Assembly: GCF_036014115.1 (NCBI RefSeq)
Contig: NZ_CP107913.1
Coordinates: 4,945,001-5,009,000, forward strand
Reading direction: 5' to 3'
Origin: Streptomyces sp. NBC_00448
Lineage (GTDB): Bacteria > Actinomycetota > Actinomycetes > Streptomycetales > Streptomycetaceae
Length of the DNA stretch: 64,000 nucleotides
In this document: positions 33,769-41,893 of the stretch, piece after piece
How positions within the stretch are numbered: position 1 is the first letter of the stretch
How the letters are laid out: every line of letters starts with the position of its first letter
Notes under the pieces: generated by a model
Seen by the model: the letters and a program-made list of their open reading frames with translations, nothing else
Databases searched by the model: none
What the model was told of the DNA's origin: nothing
Position numbers and translations under genes: made by a program

Positions 33769-35082
33769 ATGGGTGTTCTGCGTGACCTCCGGGTACTGCT
33801 GCGCCTGCCGGACTTCCGGCGGCTGCTGACGGTACGGCTGCTGTCGCAACTCTCCGACGGCGTCTTCCAGGTCGCGCTCGCCGCCTACGTGGTGTTCTCG
33901 CCGGAGAAGCAGGCGTCGCCTGGGGCGGTGGCCTCCGCGATGGCGGTGCTGCTGCTGCCCTACTCCCTGCTCGGCCCGTTCACCGGGGTCCTGCTCGACC
34001 GCTGGCGGCGCCGCCAGGTGCTGCTGTACTGCAACGGGCTGCGGGCCGTGCTCTCGTGCGGAACCGCCGGGCTGATCCTGCTCCATGTGCCCGACTGGCT
34101 CTTCTACCTGTCCGCGCTGTCGGTGACCGGCGTCAACCGGTTCGTGCTCGCCGGGCTGTCGGCCGCGCTGCCGCGAGTGGTGGACGGCGAGCGCCTGGTG
34201 ACGGCGAACTCCCTTTCGCCCACCGCGGGCACCCTCGCCGCCGCGGTGGGCGGCGGCGCCGCGTTCGTCGTGCACCTCTTCCACGCGGCGGGAACCGGCG
34301 CCGACGCGGCCACCGTGCTACTGGCAGCCGTGCTCTACCTGTGCGCGGGCCTGTCGGCGCTCACCCTCGGCCGCGACCTGCTCGGGCCGGACATCCGGGG
34401 CGGCCGCACCCGGGTACGCGCCGAACTCGCCGGCACCGCGCGCGGCCTCGCCGAGGGGCTGAAGCATCTGAGGCAGCGGCCGGCCGCTCGCCAGGCGCTT
34501 TCGGCGATGACGGCGATGCGCTTCTGCTACGGCGCCCTGACCGTCACCCTGCTGATGCTGTGCCGCTACGCCTGGTCGGACCCGTCCGACAGCAACGCCG
34601 GACTCGCCCTGCTCGGCCTTGCCCTCGGTCTGTCCGCTGCCGGCTTCCTCGTTGCCGCGGTCATCACTCCCTGGGCCACCACCCGGTTCGGCACCGCCGG
34701 GTGGATCACCGGCTGCTCGGCCGGGTCCGCACTCCTGCTGCCGCCGTTGGCGCTGCCGTTCGCGAAGACTCCGATGATGGTGGCCGCCTTCGCGCTCGGC
34801 GTCACCACCCAGGGCGCCAAGATCGCCACGGACACGGTCGTGCAGACCCATGTCGACGACACTTACCGCGGGCGGGTGTTCTCGCTCTACGACGTGGCAT
34901 TCAACGTCGCCTTTGTCGGAGCCGCGGCGATCGCCGCCCTGATCCTGCCGTCGGACGGCCGCTCCTCGATGCTGGTGATCGCCCTGGCGCTGATCTACGC
35001 GGGGGTCGGCTACGCGATGTTCCACGTGGAACATCGGCCGGCGATGTTCCACGTGGAACAGGAAGCGGAGGAGAACGGCTGA
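33769..35082 (+). CDS. MFS transporter (12-TM)
   Basis: 437 residues with twelve hydrophobic helices. GPFTGVLLDRWRRRQVLLY is motif A in register, and VVDGERLVTANSL follows in the central region, as in actinobacterial MFS3-type exporters. Substrate unknown. Its C-terminal end is odd: two tandem parS sites (35019-35032 and 35046-35059) are translated as MFHVEHRPAMFHVEQ, so the tail is dictated by ParB sites. Start ATG 33769; GTG 33763 is also in frame. Confidence 0.85.
   Translation: MGVLRDLRVLLRLPDFRRLLTVRLLSQLSDGVFQVALAAYVVFSPEKQASPGAVASAMAVLLLPYSLLGPFTGVLLDRWRRRQVLLYCNGLRAVLSCGTAGLILLHVPDWLFYLSALSVTGVNRFVLAGLSAALPRVVDGERLVTANSLSPTAGTLAAAVGGGAAFVVHLFHAAGTGADAATVLLAAVLYLCAGLSALTLGRDLLGPDIRGGRTRVRAELAGTARGLAEGLKHLRQRPAARQALSAMTAMRFCYGALTVTLLMLCRYAWSDPSDSNAGLALLGLALGLSAAGFLVAAVITPWATTRFGTAGWITGCSAGSALLLPPLALPFAKTPMMVAAFALGVTTQGAKIATDTVVQTHVDDTYRGRVFSLYDVAFNVAFVGAAAIAALILPSDGRSSMLVIALALIYAGVGYAMFHVEHRPAMFHVEQEAEENG
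35019..35032. other. parS site 5 (GTTCCACGTGGAAC)
   Basis: Inside the last 22 codons of the MFS gene, first of three sites within 118 bases. Confidence 0.9.
35046..35059. other. parS site 6 (GTTCCACGTGGAAC)
   Basis: Twenty-seven bases from site 5, in the same codon phase, within the MFS tail. Confidence 0.9.
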
Positions 35083-35122
35083 GGGCCGAACGGCTGAGGG
35101 CGCCGGACCGGAGACGGTCGAT

Positions 35123-35136
35123 GTTCCACGTGAAAC
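35123..35136. other. parS site 7 (GTTCCACGTGAAAC)
   Basis: Intergenic, between the convergent MFS and CCA-adding enzyme genes; mixed half-sites. Confidence 0.9.
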
Positions 35137-35217
35137 ATCGACCCGTTCGGCATCAGCCGCTCGACGTCAGGCCCTCGGCAGGGGACTCGCTCGACCTCAG
35201 CCCGCTCCCCACCGGCA

Positions 35218-36663
35218 TCAGCTCTGCGCCGCCCACCATTCCTTCAGCGCGGCCACGGCCGCGTCCTCGCCGAGCGGGCCGTTCTCCAGCCGCAGCTCCA
35301 GCAGGTGCTGGTACGCCTTGCCGACCACCGGGCTCGGCGGGACCCCGAGAATCCCCATGATCTGGTTGCCGTCCAGATCCGGACGGATCGCGTCCAGCTC
35401 CTCGCGCTCCTGCAGTTCGGCGATCCGCGCCTCCAATCCGTCATAGGTACGGGACAGCGCCGCGGCCTTGCGCTTGTTGCGGGTCGTGCAGTCGGAGCGG
35501 GTCAGCCGGTGCAGCCGCTCCAGCAGCGGGCCGGCGTCGCGCACATAGCGGCGTACGGCCGAGTCGGTCCACTCGCCGCTGCCGTAGCCGTGGAAGCGCA
35601 GGTGCAGCTCGACCAGCCGGGAGACGTCCTTCACCATCTCGTTGGGGTACTTCAGCTTCATCATCCGGGACTTGGTCATCTTGGCGCCCACCACTTCGTG
35701 GTGGTGGAAGGAGACCCGGCCGTCCGGCTCGAAGCGCCGGGTCCGCGGCTTGCCGATGTCGTGCAGCAGTGCGGCCAACCGCAGCACCAGATCGGGTCCG
35801 TCGGTCTCCAGGTCGATCGCCTGCTCCAGCACGGTCAGGGTGTGCTCGTACACGTCCTTGTGCCGGAAGTGCTCGTCCCGCTCCAGCCGCAGCGCCGACA
35901 GTTCGGGGAGCACCTGATCGGCGAGCCCGGTGTCCACCAGCAGCCGCAGGCCCTTGCGGGGGTGGTCGGAGAGCAGCAGCTTGTTCAGCTCGTCCCTGAC
36001 CCGCTCGGCGGACACGATCGTGATCCGGTCCGCCATCGCCGTCATCGCGGCGACCACCTCGGGCGCCACCTCGAAGTCGAGCTGGGCGGCGAACCGGGCC
36101 GCTCGCATCATCCGCAGCGGGTCGTCGGAAAACGACGACTCCGGGGTACCCGGCGTACGCAGCAGCCGGGCCGCCAGGTCGTCCAGGCCGCCGTAGGGGT
36201 CCACGAACTCCGTCTCGGGCAGCGCCACGGCCATCGCGTTCACCGTGAAGTCCCGGCGCACCAGGTCCTCCTCGATGGTGTCGCCGTAGGAGACCTCCGG
36301 CTTGCGCGAGGTCCGGTCGTACACCTCGGACCGGTAGGTGGTCACCTCGACCTGGAAGCTCCTGGCCTCCTCGCCCTCGCCGGCGGGCACGTCCTTGCGG
36401 GCACCGACCGTGCCGAAGGCGATGCCGACCTCCCACAGCGCGTCCGCCCACGGCCGCAGGATCTTCAGTACCTGCTCGGGACGGGCATCCGTGGTGAAGT
36501 CCAGGTCGTTGCCGAGCCTGCCGAGCAGGGTGTCCCTGACCGAGCCGCCGACCAAGGCGAGCTTGAAACCGGCGGCGCTGAACAACCGGCCGAGGTCTTC
36601 GGCCACCGGCTCGATCCGGTGGTGGGCCTGCGGGGGCTGGGCGGCATTGCTGACGTTCGGCAC
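35218..36663 (-). CDS. cca: CCA tRNA nucleotidyltransferase
   Basis: 481 residues. The class II nucleotidyltransferase head carries LVGGSVRDTLLGRLGNDLDFTTDARPE in register (GGSVRD, then DLDF catalytic aspartates). RRDFTVNAMA and DDPLRMMRAARFAAQL are the template-binding motifs, and the HD domain is HDIGKP. It adds or repairs the 3' CCA of tRNAs. GTG 36663 matches the family start VPN; there is no Shine-Dalgarno, but TACCCT about ten bases upstream suggests a leaderless mRNA. It is divergent from the DUF6049 gene. Confidence 0.92.
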   Translation of the reverse strand: MPNVSNAAQPPQAHHRIEPVAEDLGRLFSAAGFKLALVGGSVRDTLLGRLGNDLDFTTDARPEQVLKILRPWADALWEVGIAFGTVGARKDVPAGEGEEARSFQVEVTTYRSEVYDRTSRKPEVSYGDTIEEDLVRRDFTVNAMAVALPETEFVDPYGGLDDLAARLLRTPGTPESSFSDDPLRMMRAARFAAQLDFEVAPEVVAAMTAMADRITIVSAERVRDELNKLLLSDHPRKGLRLLVDTGLADQVLPELSALRLERDEHFRHKDVYEHTLTVLEQAIDLETDGPDLVLRLAALLHDIGKPRTRRFEPDGRVSFHHHEVVGAKMTKSRMMKLKYPNEMVKDVSRLVELHLRFHGYGSGEWTDSAVRRYVRDAGPLLERLHRLTRSDCTTRNKRKAAALSRTYDGLEARIAELQEREELDAIRPDLDGNQIMGILGVPPSPVVGKAYQHLLELRLENGPLGEDAAVAALKEWWAAQS

Positions 36664-36866
36664 AACGTCAAAGGGTACGGGGCGCGGGCGGGCCCTGGCG
36701 CGCCGGTTTCCCATGAGCTGTGGCGTACCTGTGGCGGACGCACAGCACTTGGACACCTCGACGATCGTTAACATGCCACCACGCACTTCCGCAGGACGCA
36801 CAAGGCAGACGGACGACCGACCGGTGGCACCCACCGGCAGACGACGAACGAGGGACGGGCGAGCGC

Positions 36867-39221
36867 GTGGGCGAGGCGGCACAGGCAGCCGGTAGGGCTC
36901 CGACGGCACCGCGCCGACGGCTGCTGCGGGGCACAGCACTCCTTGCCGGAGCCGCGCTCCTCACCGGCCTGCTGCAGGCCGTGGGAGCCACCACCTCGCA
37001 CGCCGCCCCGGAACTGGCGGCAACGGCCGCCACCGGCTCGCGTGCGGCCGCGGTGACCGTCACCGACCTGAGCCCCCGCATCCCGTCCTCGAGCGACTCG
37101 ATCACGGTGACCGGCACCGTGGTGAACAACGGCAAGTCGAAGATCGCCGATGCGCGGATGGCCGCCCACGTGCCGCCCGGCGGAGCGGTACACACGCGCA
37201 GCGCGCTGCTGAGCGAGGAGTCCAGGACCGGATTCGACGTCACCCTGGACGGCAAGGACATCAACGGCCACCAGGTCACCATGCCGGACCTCGCGCCCGG
37301 TCAGAGCGCGAAATTCACCATGAAGATCCCGGTGAGCGCCCTCTACCTCGGTCCTTCCGGCGGCGTGTACGTGGTCGGTATCGCGCTGGACGGGCAGAAC
37401 GCCGAGGTGCCGGCCGACCACGTCCTCGGCATCAAGCGGGTCTTCCTGCCCTGGTACGGCAACAGCAGCGGCGCGAAGTCGACCCGGCTCACCAATCTGT
37501 GGCCGCTCACGGACCGGCCGCACGTCGACCCGCGCGGCGACAGCGACTCCCAGCAGAGCCCGATCTTCACCGACGACGACCTGGTCAAGGAGCTCAAGCC
37601 CGGCGGCCGGCTCGACGAGATGGTCAGGCTCGGCAGCACCCTGCCGGTCACGTGGGTCGTCGACCCCGATCTGCTGGCCACCGTCGAGGCGATGACGAAG
37701 CCCTACCGGGTGGCCGGACCAGGTGGTGATGTCACTCACCCCACCGACGGCACCGGCTCGACGGTGGCCAAGCAGTGGCTGAACTCACTCAAGACGGCCG
37801 TGGCCGGTCACCAGGTGGTGGCGCTGCCGTTCGGCGATCCGGACATCGCCTCGCTCGCCCACCACGCCAAGGGACAGACCAGCGACCTCAACCTGGTGAA
37901 GACCGGCACCGCCCTGGGCAAGACCACGGTCGACCTCATCCTCGGCGTCCAGTCCCTCACCAACGTGGCCTGGCCGGTGGACGGCGCGATCGACCCGTCG
38001 GTGGTGTCCGTGGCGCGGGCCTCCGGCGCCGACCAGATCATCACGCGCAACGACTCCCTCCGGGAGCACGCGACACTCGACCACACCCCGACCTCGGCCC
38101 GCTCCATCGGCGGGGGCACCACCGCGGTGAACACCGACGCGGTCCTGTCCACCGACTTCGACGGCGACATGAGCAAGCCGCAGAACGCCAGCCTCGCGAT
38201 CCAGAACTACCTCGCGCAGACCCTGCTGATCACCCTCGAGGCGCCGGACACGCAGCGCAGCATCGTGGTGGCACCGCAGCGCATGCCGAGCATCGCGCAG
38301 GCGAAGGCGATGGCGGTGGCGATCGCCGCGGCGGACAGCAGCCAGTGGGCGGAGTCGGCCGACTACGGCACCGCCGTCAAGGCGAAGGCCGACCCGAAGG
38401 CCAACCACAAGGTTCCCTCGTCCAGCGCCTACCCGAAGTCGCTGCGCAAGCAGGAACTGCCCGTCGACGCCTTCCGGCAACTCCACGAGGTGCAGCTCAA
38501 CCTCAACGACTTCGTGGTGATCCTCACCATCAAGGACCGCGTGACCGTGCCGTTCCGCAACGCGATGCTGCGGGCGACCTCCACCGGGTGGCGCGGCGAC
38601 AACAGCGGCGAGAAGGCGTACCGCGACTCGATCGGCACCTACCTCACCGACCTGATCGACTCGGTCCACATCCTGCAGAAGTCCAATCTCACACTCTCCG
38701 GCCGCAGCGGCACCATCCCGGTCACCGTGAAGAACGAGCTGGGCCAGCAGATCAACGGCCTGGTGCTGCGGCTCAGCTCCAACTCCAACATCCGGCTCAA
38801 GATCAAGGACCCGCAGCAGCCGATCACCATCGACGGCGGCCATACCCGTACCCTGAAATTCCAGACCACGGCGAGCGCCAACGGTCCGGCACAGATCACC
38901 GCACACCTCTACACCCAGAACGGCGCGCTGTACGGCGGCACCGTGGACTTCAAGGTCCAGCTCACCAACGTCACCGACCTGGTGATGCTGATCATCGCGG
39001 CCGGTCTGCTGCTTCTGGTGCTCGCCGGGGTACGGATCTATCGTCAGCGCAAACGCCACGCAGCCGCGGAAGGCGGCACGAACGGTGGCACGAACGGCGG
39101 AGCGAACGGCGGCGGCGGCGACACCGACGGCACCGGCCCCGAGCAGCCGGGTGACCCTGCAGCTGACACCGGCCAGGACAGCACCGAGCCGTCCCCGGCA
39201 GGTGAGAAAGTGGACGGATAG
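36867..39221 (+). CDS. DUF6049 membrane-anchored extracytoplasmic protein
   Basis: 784 residues. A signal segment at about 17-45 (LLRGTALLAGAALLTGLLQAVG, ending SHAAP) is followed by a large extracellular part. One membrane helix lies near 705-728 (LVMLIIAAGLLLLVLAGV), followed by a basic stretch and a Gly/Thr/Pro tail. This architecture and its place immediately before murJ match the conserved actinobacterial gene upstream of mviN (Rv3909 in Mycobacterium tuberculosis). Function unknown, presumably envelope assembly. The stop is 26 bases before murJ, so cotranslation is likely. Confidence 0.85.
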   Translation: MGEAAQAAGRAPTAPRRRLLRGTALLAGAALLTGLLQAVGATTSHAAPELAATAATGSRAAAVTVTDLSPRIPSSSDSITVTGTVVNNGKSKIADARMAAHVPPGGAVHTRSALLSEESRTGFDVTLDGKDINGHQVTMPDLAPGQSAKFTMKIPVSALYLGPSGGVYVVGIALDGQNAEVPADHVLGIKRVFLPWYGNSSGAKSTRLTNLWPLTDRPHVDPRGDSDSQQSPIFTDDDLVKELKPGGRLDEMVRLGSTLPVTWVVDPDLLATVEAMTKPYRVAGPGGDVTHPTDGTGSTVAKQWLNSLKTAVAGHQVVALPFGDPDIASLAHHAKGQTSDLNLVKTGTALGKTTVDLILGVQSLTNVAWPVDGAIDPSVVSVARASGADQIITRNDSLREHATLDHTPTSARSIGGGTTAVNTDAVLSTDFDGDMSKPQNASLAIQNYLAQTLLITLEAPDTQRSIVVAPQRMPSIAQAKAMAVAIAAADSSQWAESADYGTAVKAKADPKANHKVPSSSAYPKSLRKQELPVDAFRQLHEVQLNLNDFVVILTIKDRVTVPFRNAMLRATSTGWRGDNSGEKAYRDSIGTYLTDLIDSVHILQKSNLTLSGRSGTIPVTVKNELGQQINGLVLRLSSNSNIRLKIKDPQQPITIDGGHTRTLKFQTTASANGPAQITAHLYTQNGALYGGTVDFKVQLTNVTDLVMLIIAAGLLLLVLAGVRIYRQRKRHAAAEGGTNGGTNGGANGGGGDTDGTGPEQPGDPAADTGQDSTEPSPAGEKVDG

Positions 39222-39247
39222 CCAGCGGACAATAAGGTGGGGCACTG

Positions 39248-41755
39248 ATGAACGCGCCGTACGACGGTGATCGCGACGCTGCGGGCCAGATGCCTCACAC
39301 GCCCGAGCAGCACGCCGCGCCACCCGATCCCTATGCGCAGGACGGTTACGCCTACCAGCAGCCGTACCCGCAGCAGTACCCCCAGCCGGGCCCCGCGGGG
39401 CCCGGCCCGTCCGGCGACCAGTTCTACGACCAGTCGGCGCACCCCCCGCAGCAGCCGCACCCTCCGCAGGCTCAGCAACCTCAGCAGCAGGCCGGCTACT
39501 ACTGGCAGCAGCCGTCTCCCGCGACCTACCAGCAGATGACGTACGGCGACAACCCGGCCTCGCTCTATGTCGACGACCTCGGCCAGACCGGCGCGATTCC
39601 GGTCTTCGACTCCTACGAGCACCTCTTCCGCGACCAGCAGCAGGGCGGGTACGCCCCACCGCAGCAGGACCCACAGCAGCAGGGGCAGGGGCAGGGCTAC
39701 CAGCAGGCGTACCAGCAGCCGCAGGACCCGCGCCAGGGCTACTACCAGCAGCCCCAGCCCGGCTACGCGCAGCCGTACGGCTACCCGCAGGTCCCCGACA
39801 ACGAAGGCACCGGTTACTCCGAGCCCGCGTACGAGGAACAGCCGTACGGGCAGCCGACCACCTACCAGGGCGACCACCAGTACGTCGAGCAGGGCTACGT
39901 CGACCCGCAGCAGGTCGATCCCCCGCAGTACGGCCAGGGCACCGGCGCCGGCTACGTGGACCCGCGCTACGCCGACCCCCGATACGCCCCGGCGTACCAG
40001 CCGCAGCCCGGGCAGCCGGCCCCGGCCGGGGTGCCGGCCGGCGCCCCGGTGGAGGGCACCGGACTACCGCCGCGGGACGCCACCGGGCAGATCCCGGTCG
40101 TCGCGCCCGCCAGCGGCGGCAAGGCCGGCAACATCCTCAAGTCCAGCGCGCTCATGGCCGCCGGCACCCTCGTCTCCCGGGTGACCGGCTTCGTGCGCAC
40201 CCTGGTCATCGCCGCCGCGATCGGTGTGGCCACCCTCGGCGACTCCTACGCCGTCGCCAACGTGCTGCCGACGATGATCTACATCCTCACCATCGGCGGT
40301 GGCCTGAACTCCGTCTTCGTGCCGCAGCTCGCACGCGCGATGAAGAACGACGAGGACGGTGGCGCGGCCTACGCCAACCGGCTGCTGACCGTGGTCATGG
40401 TGGTGCTGGGCGGCATCGTGGCGATCACCGTGGCCGGAGCGCCGCTGCTGGTCAAGATGATGTCCCCGAAGATCGCGCAGAACCCCGACTCGTACGACGT
40501 GGCGATCTCCTTCGCCCGCTACTGCCTGCCGACGATCTTCTTCATGGGCGTGCACGTCGTGATGGGGCAGGTGCTCAACGCCCGCGGCCGGTTCGGCGCC
40601 ATGATGTGGACGCCGGTGCTCAACAACATCGTGGTGATCTTCACCTTCCTGATGTCCATCTGGGTCTACGGCCCCTTCAGCAGCACCCGGATGGACTCCA
40701 GCACGATCACCCCGCAAGGCGCACGGCTGCTGGGCATGGGCACCTTGCTGGGCCTGGTGGTCCAGTCGCTGTCGATGCTGCCGTACCTACGGGACGCGGG
40801 CTTCAAGTTCCGGCCGCGCTTCGACTGGCGCGGCCACGGCCTGGGCCACACCGCCAAGCTGGCGAAGTGGACGTTCTTCTTCGTGCTGGCCAACCAGGCC
40901 GGGCTGATCGTCGTCACCCAACTCGCCACCTGGGCGGGCGCCGACGCGGACAAGAGCGGCTACCAGGGCACAGGCATCACCGCCTACAACAACGCGCTGC
41001 TGATCTGGCAGATGCCACAGGCCATCATCACCGTCTCGGTGATGGCGGCGGTACTGCCGCGGATCTCCCGGGCGGCCGCCGACGGCGACATCGCCTCGGT
41101 CCGCGACGACATCTCCTACGGCCTGCGGACATCGGCGGTGGCGATCGTGCCCGCCGGGTTCGCCTTCCTGGCGCTGGGCGTGCCGATGTGCGGCCTGCTG
41201 TACGCCAGCACCGGCGCGGAGTCCGCCCGGAACATCGGCTTCATCGTGATGGCCTTCGGAGTCGGGCTGATCCCGTTCTCCGCCCAGTACGTGATCCTGC
41301 GCGGCTTCTACGCCTTCGAGGACACCCGCACCCCCTTCTACAACACGGTGGTGGTGGCCGCGGTCAACGCGATCGCCTCCGTCATCTCCTTCCTCATCCT
41401 GCCCACCCGGTGGGCCGTCGTCGGCATGGCCTTCTCCTACGGCCTCGCGTACGCGGTCGGTGTCGGGGTGGCCGCCAAGCGGCTGCGCGGACGGTTGCAG
41501 GGCGACCTGGACGGCAAGCGGGTCATGCGCACCTACGCCCGGCTCACCGGCGCCTGCGTGCCCGCGGCGGCCGTGGCCGGGATCGCCGTGGTCGTCATCC
41601 TCAAGGCGCTGGGCAGCGGCGCGGCCGGCTCGATGGCCGCTCTGGTGGTCGGCGGCGGGCTGCTGCTGGGCGTGTTCGTGATCGCGGCCAAGCGGATGAG
41701 AATCGAGGAGATGACCGCGATGATCGGGATGGTGCGGGGTCGTCTCGGCCGCTGA
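39248..41755 (+). CDS. murJ: Lipid II flippase MurJ with long low-complexity N-tail
   Basis: 835 residues. The first about 295 are Gln/Pro/Tyr/Gly-rich with no membrane segment. From ILKSSALMAAGTLVSRVTGFVRT the fourteen-helix MurJ/MviN core follows, with the ARAMKNDEDGG and VVMGQVLNARGRFGAMMW regions. MurJ moves lipid-linked peptidoglycan precursor across the membrane. The cytoplasmic tail may bind partners. It is followed by a pseudokinase gene that in mycobacteria is fused to MurJ. Confidence 0.93.
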   Translation: MNAPYDGDRDAAGQMPHTPEQHAAPPDPYAQDGYAYQQPYPQQYPQPGPAGPGPSGDQFYDQSAHPPQQPHPPQAQQPQQQAGYYWQQPSPATYQQMTYGDNPASLYVDDLGQTGAIPVFDSYEHLFRDQQQGGYAPPQQDPQQQGQGQGYQQAYQQPQDPRQGYYQQPQPGYAQPYGYPQVPDNEGTGYSEPAYEEQPYGQPTTYQGDHQYVEQGYVDPQQVDPPQYGQGTGAGYVDPRYADPRYAPAYQPQPGQPAPAGVPAGAPVEGTGLPPRDATGQIPVVAPASGGKAGNILKSSALMAAGTLVSRVTGFVRTLVIAAAIGVATLGDSYAVANVLPTMIYILTIGGGLNSVFVPQLARAMKNDEDGGAAYANRLLTVVMVVLGGIVAITVAGAPLLVKMMSPKIAQNPDSYDVAISFARYCLPTIFFMGVHVVMGQVLNARGRFGAMMWTPVLNNIVVIFTFLMSIWVYGPFSSTRMDSSTITPQGARLLGMGTLLGLVVQSLSMLPYLRDAGFKFRPRFDWRGHGLGHTAKLAKWTFFFVLANQAGLIVVTQLATWAGADADKSGYQGTGITAYNNALLIWQMPQAIITVSVMAAVLPRISRAAADGDIASVRDDISYGLRTSAVAIVPAGFAFLALGVPMCGLLYASTGAESARNIGFIVMAFGVGLIPFSAQYVILRGFYAFEDTRTPFYNTVVVAAVNAIASVISFLILPTRWAVVGMAFSYGLAYAVGVGVAAKRLRGRLQGDLDGKRVMRTYARLTGACVPAAAVAGIAVVVILKALGSGAAGSMAALVVGGGLLLGVFVIAAKRMRIEEMTAMIGMVRGRLGR

Positions 41756-41893
41756 ACACGTGCCCCGGCTTTCCCGCTCCGTACCGCACAACCATCATGG
41801 TGGGCTGTGTGTCGTGCATAGAGCCGGAGTGCGGGCACAATTGTCATCGGCGTGACGTGAGAACGTGCAATGGATGGGGAGGCAGGAACGACG

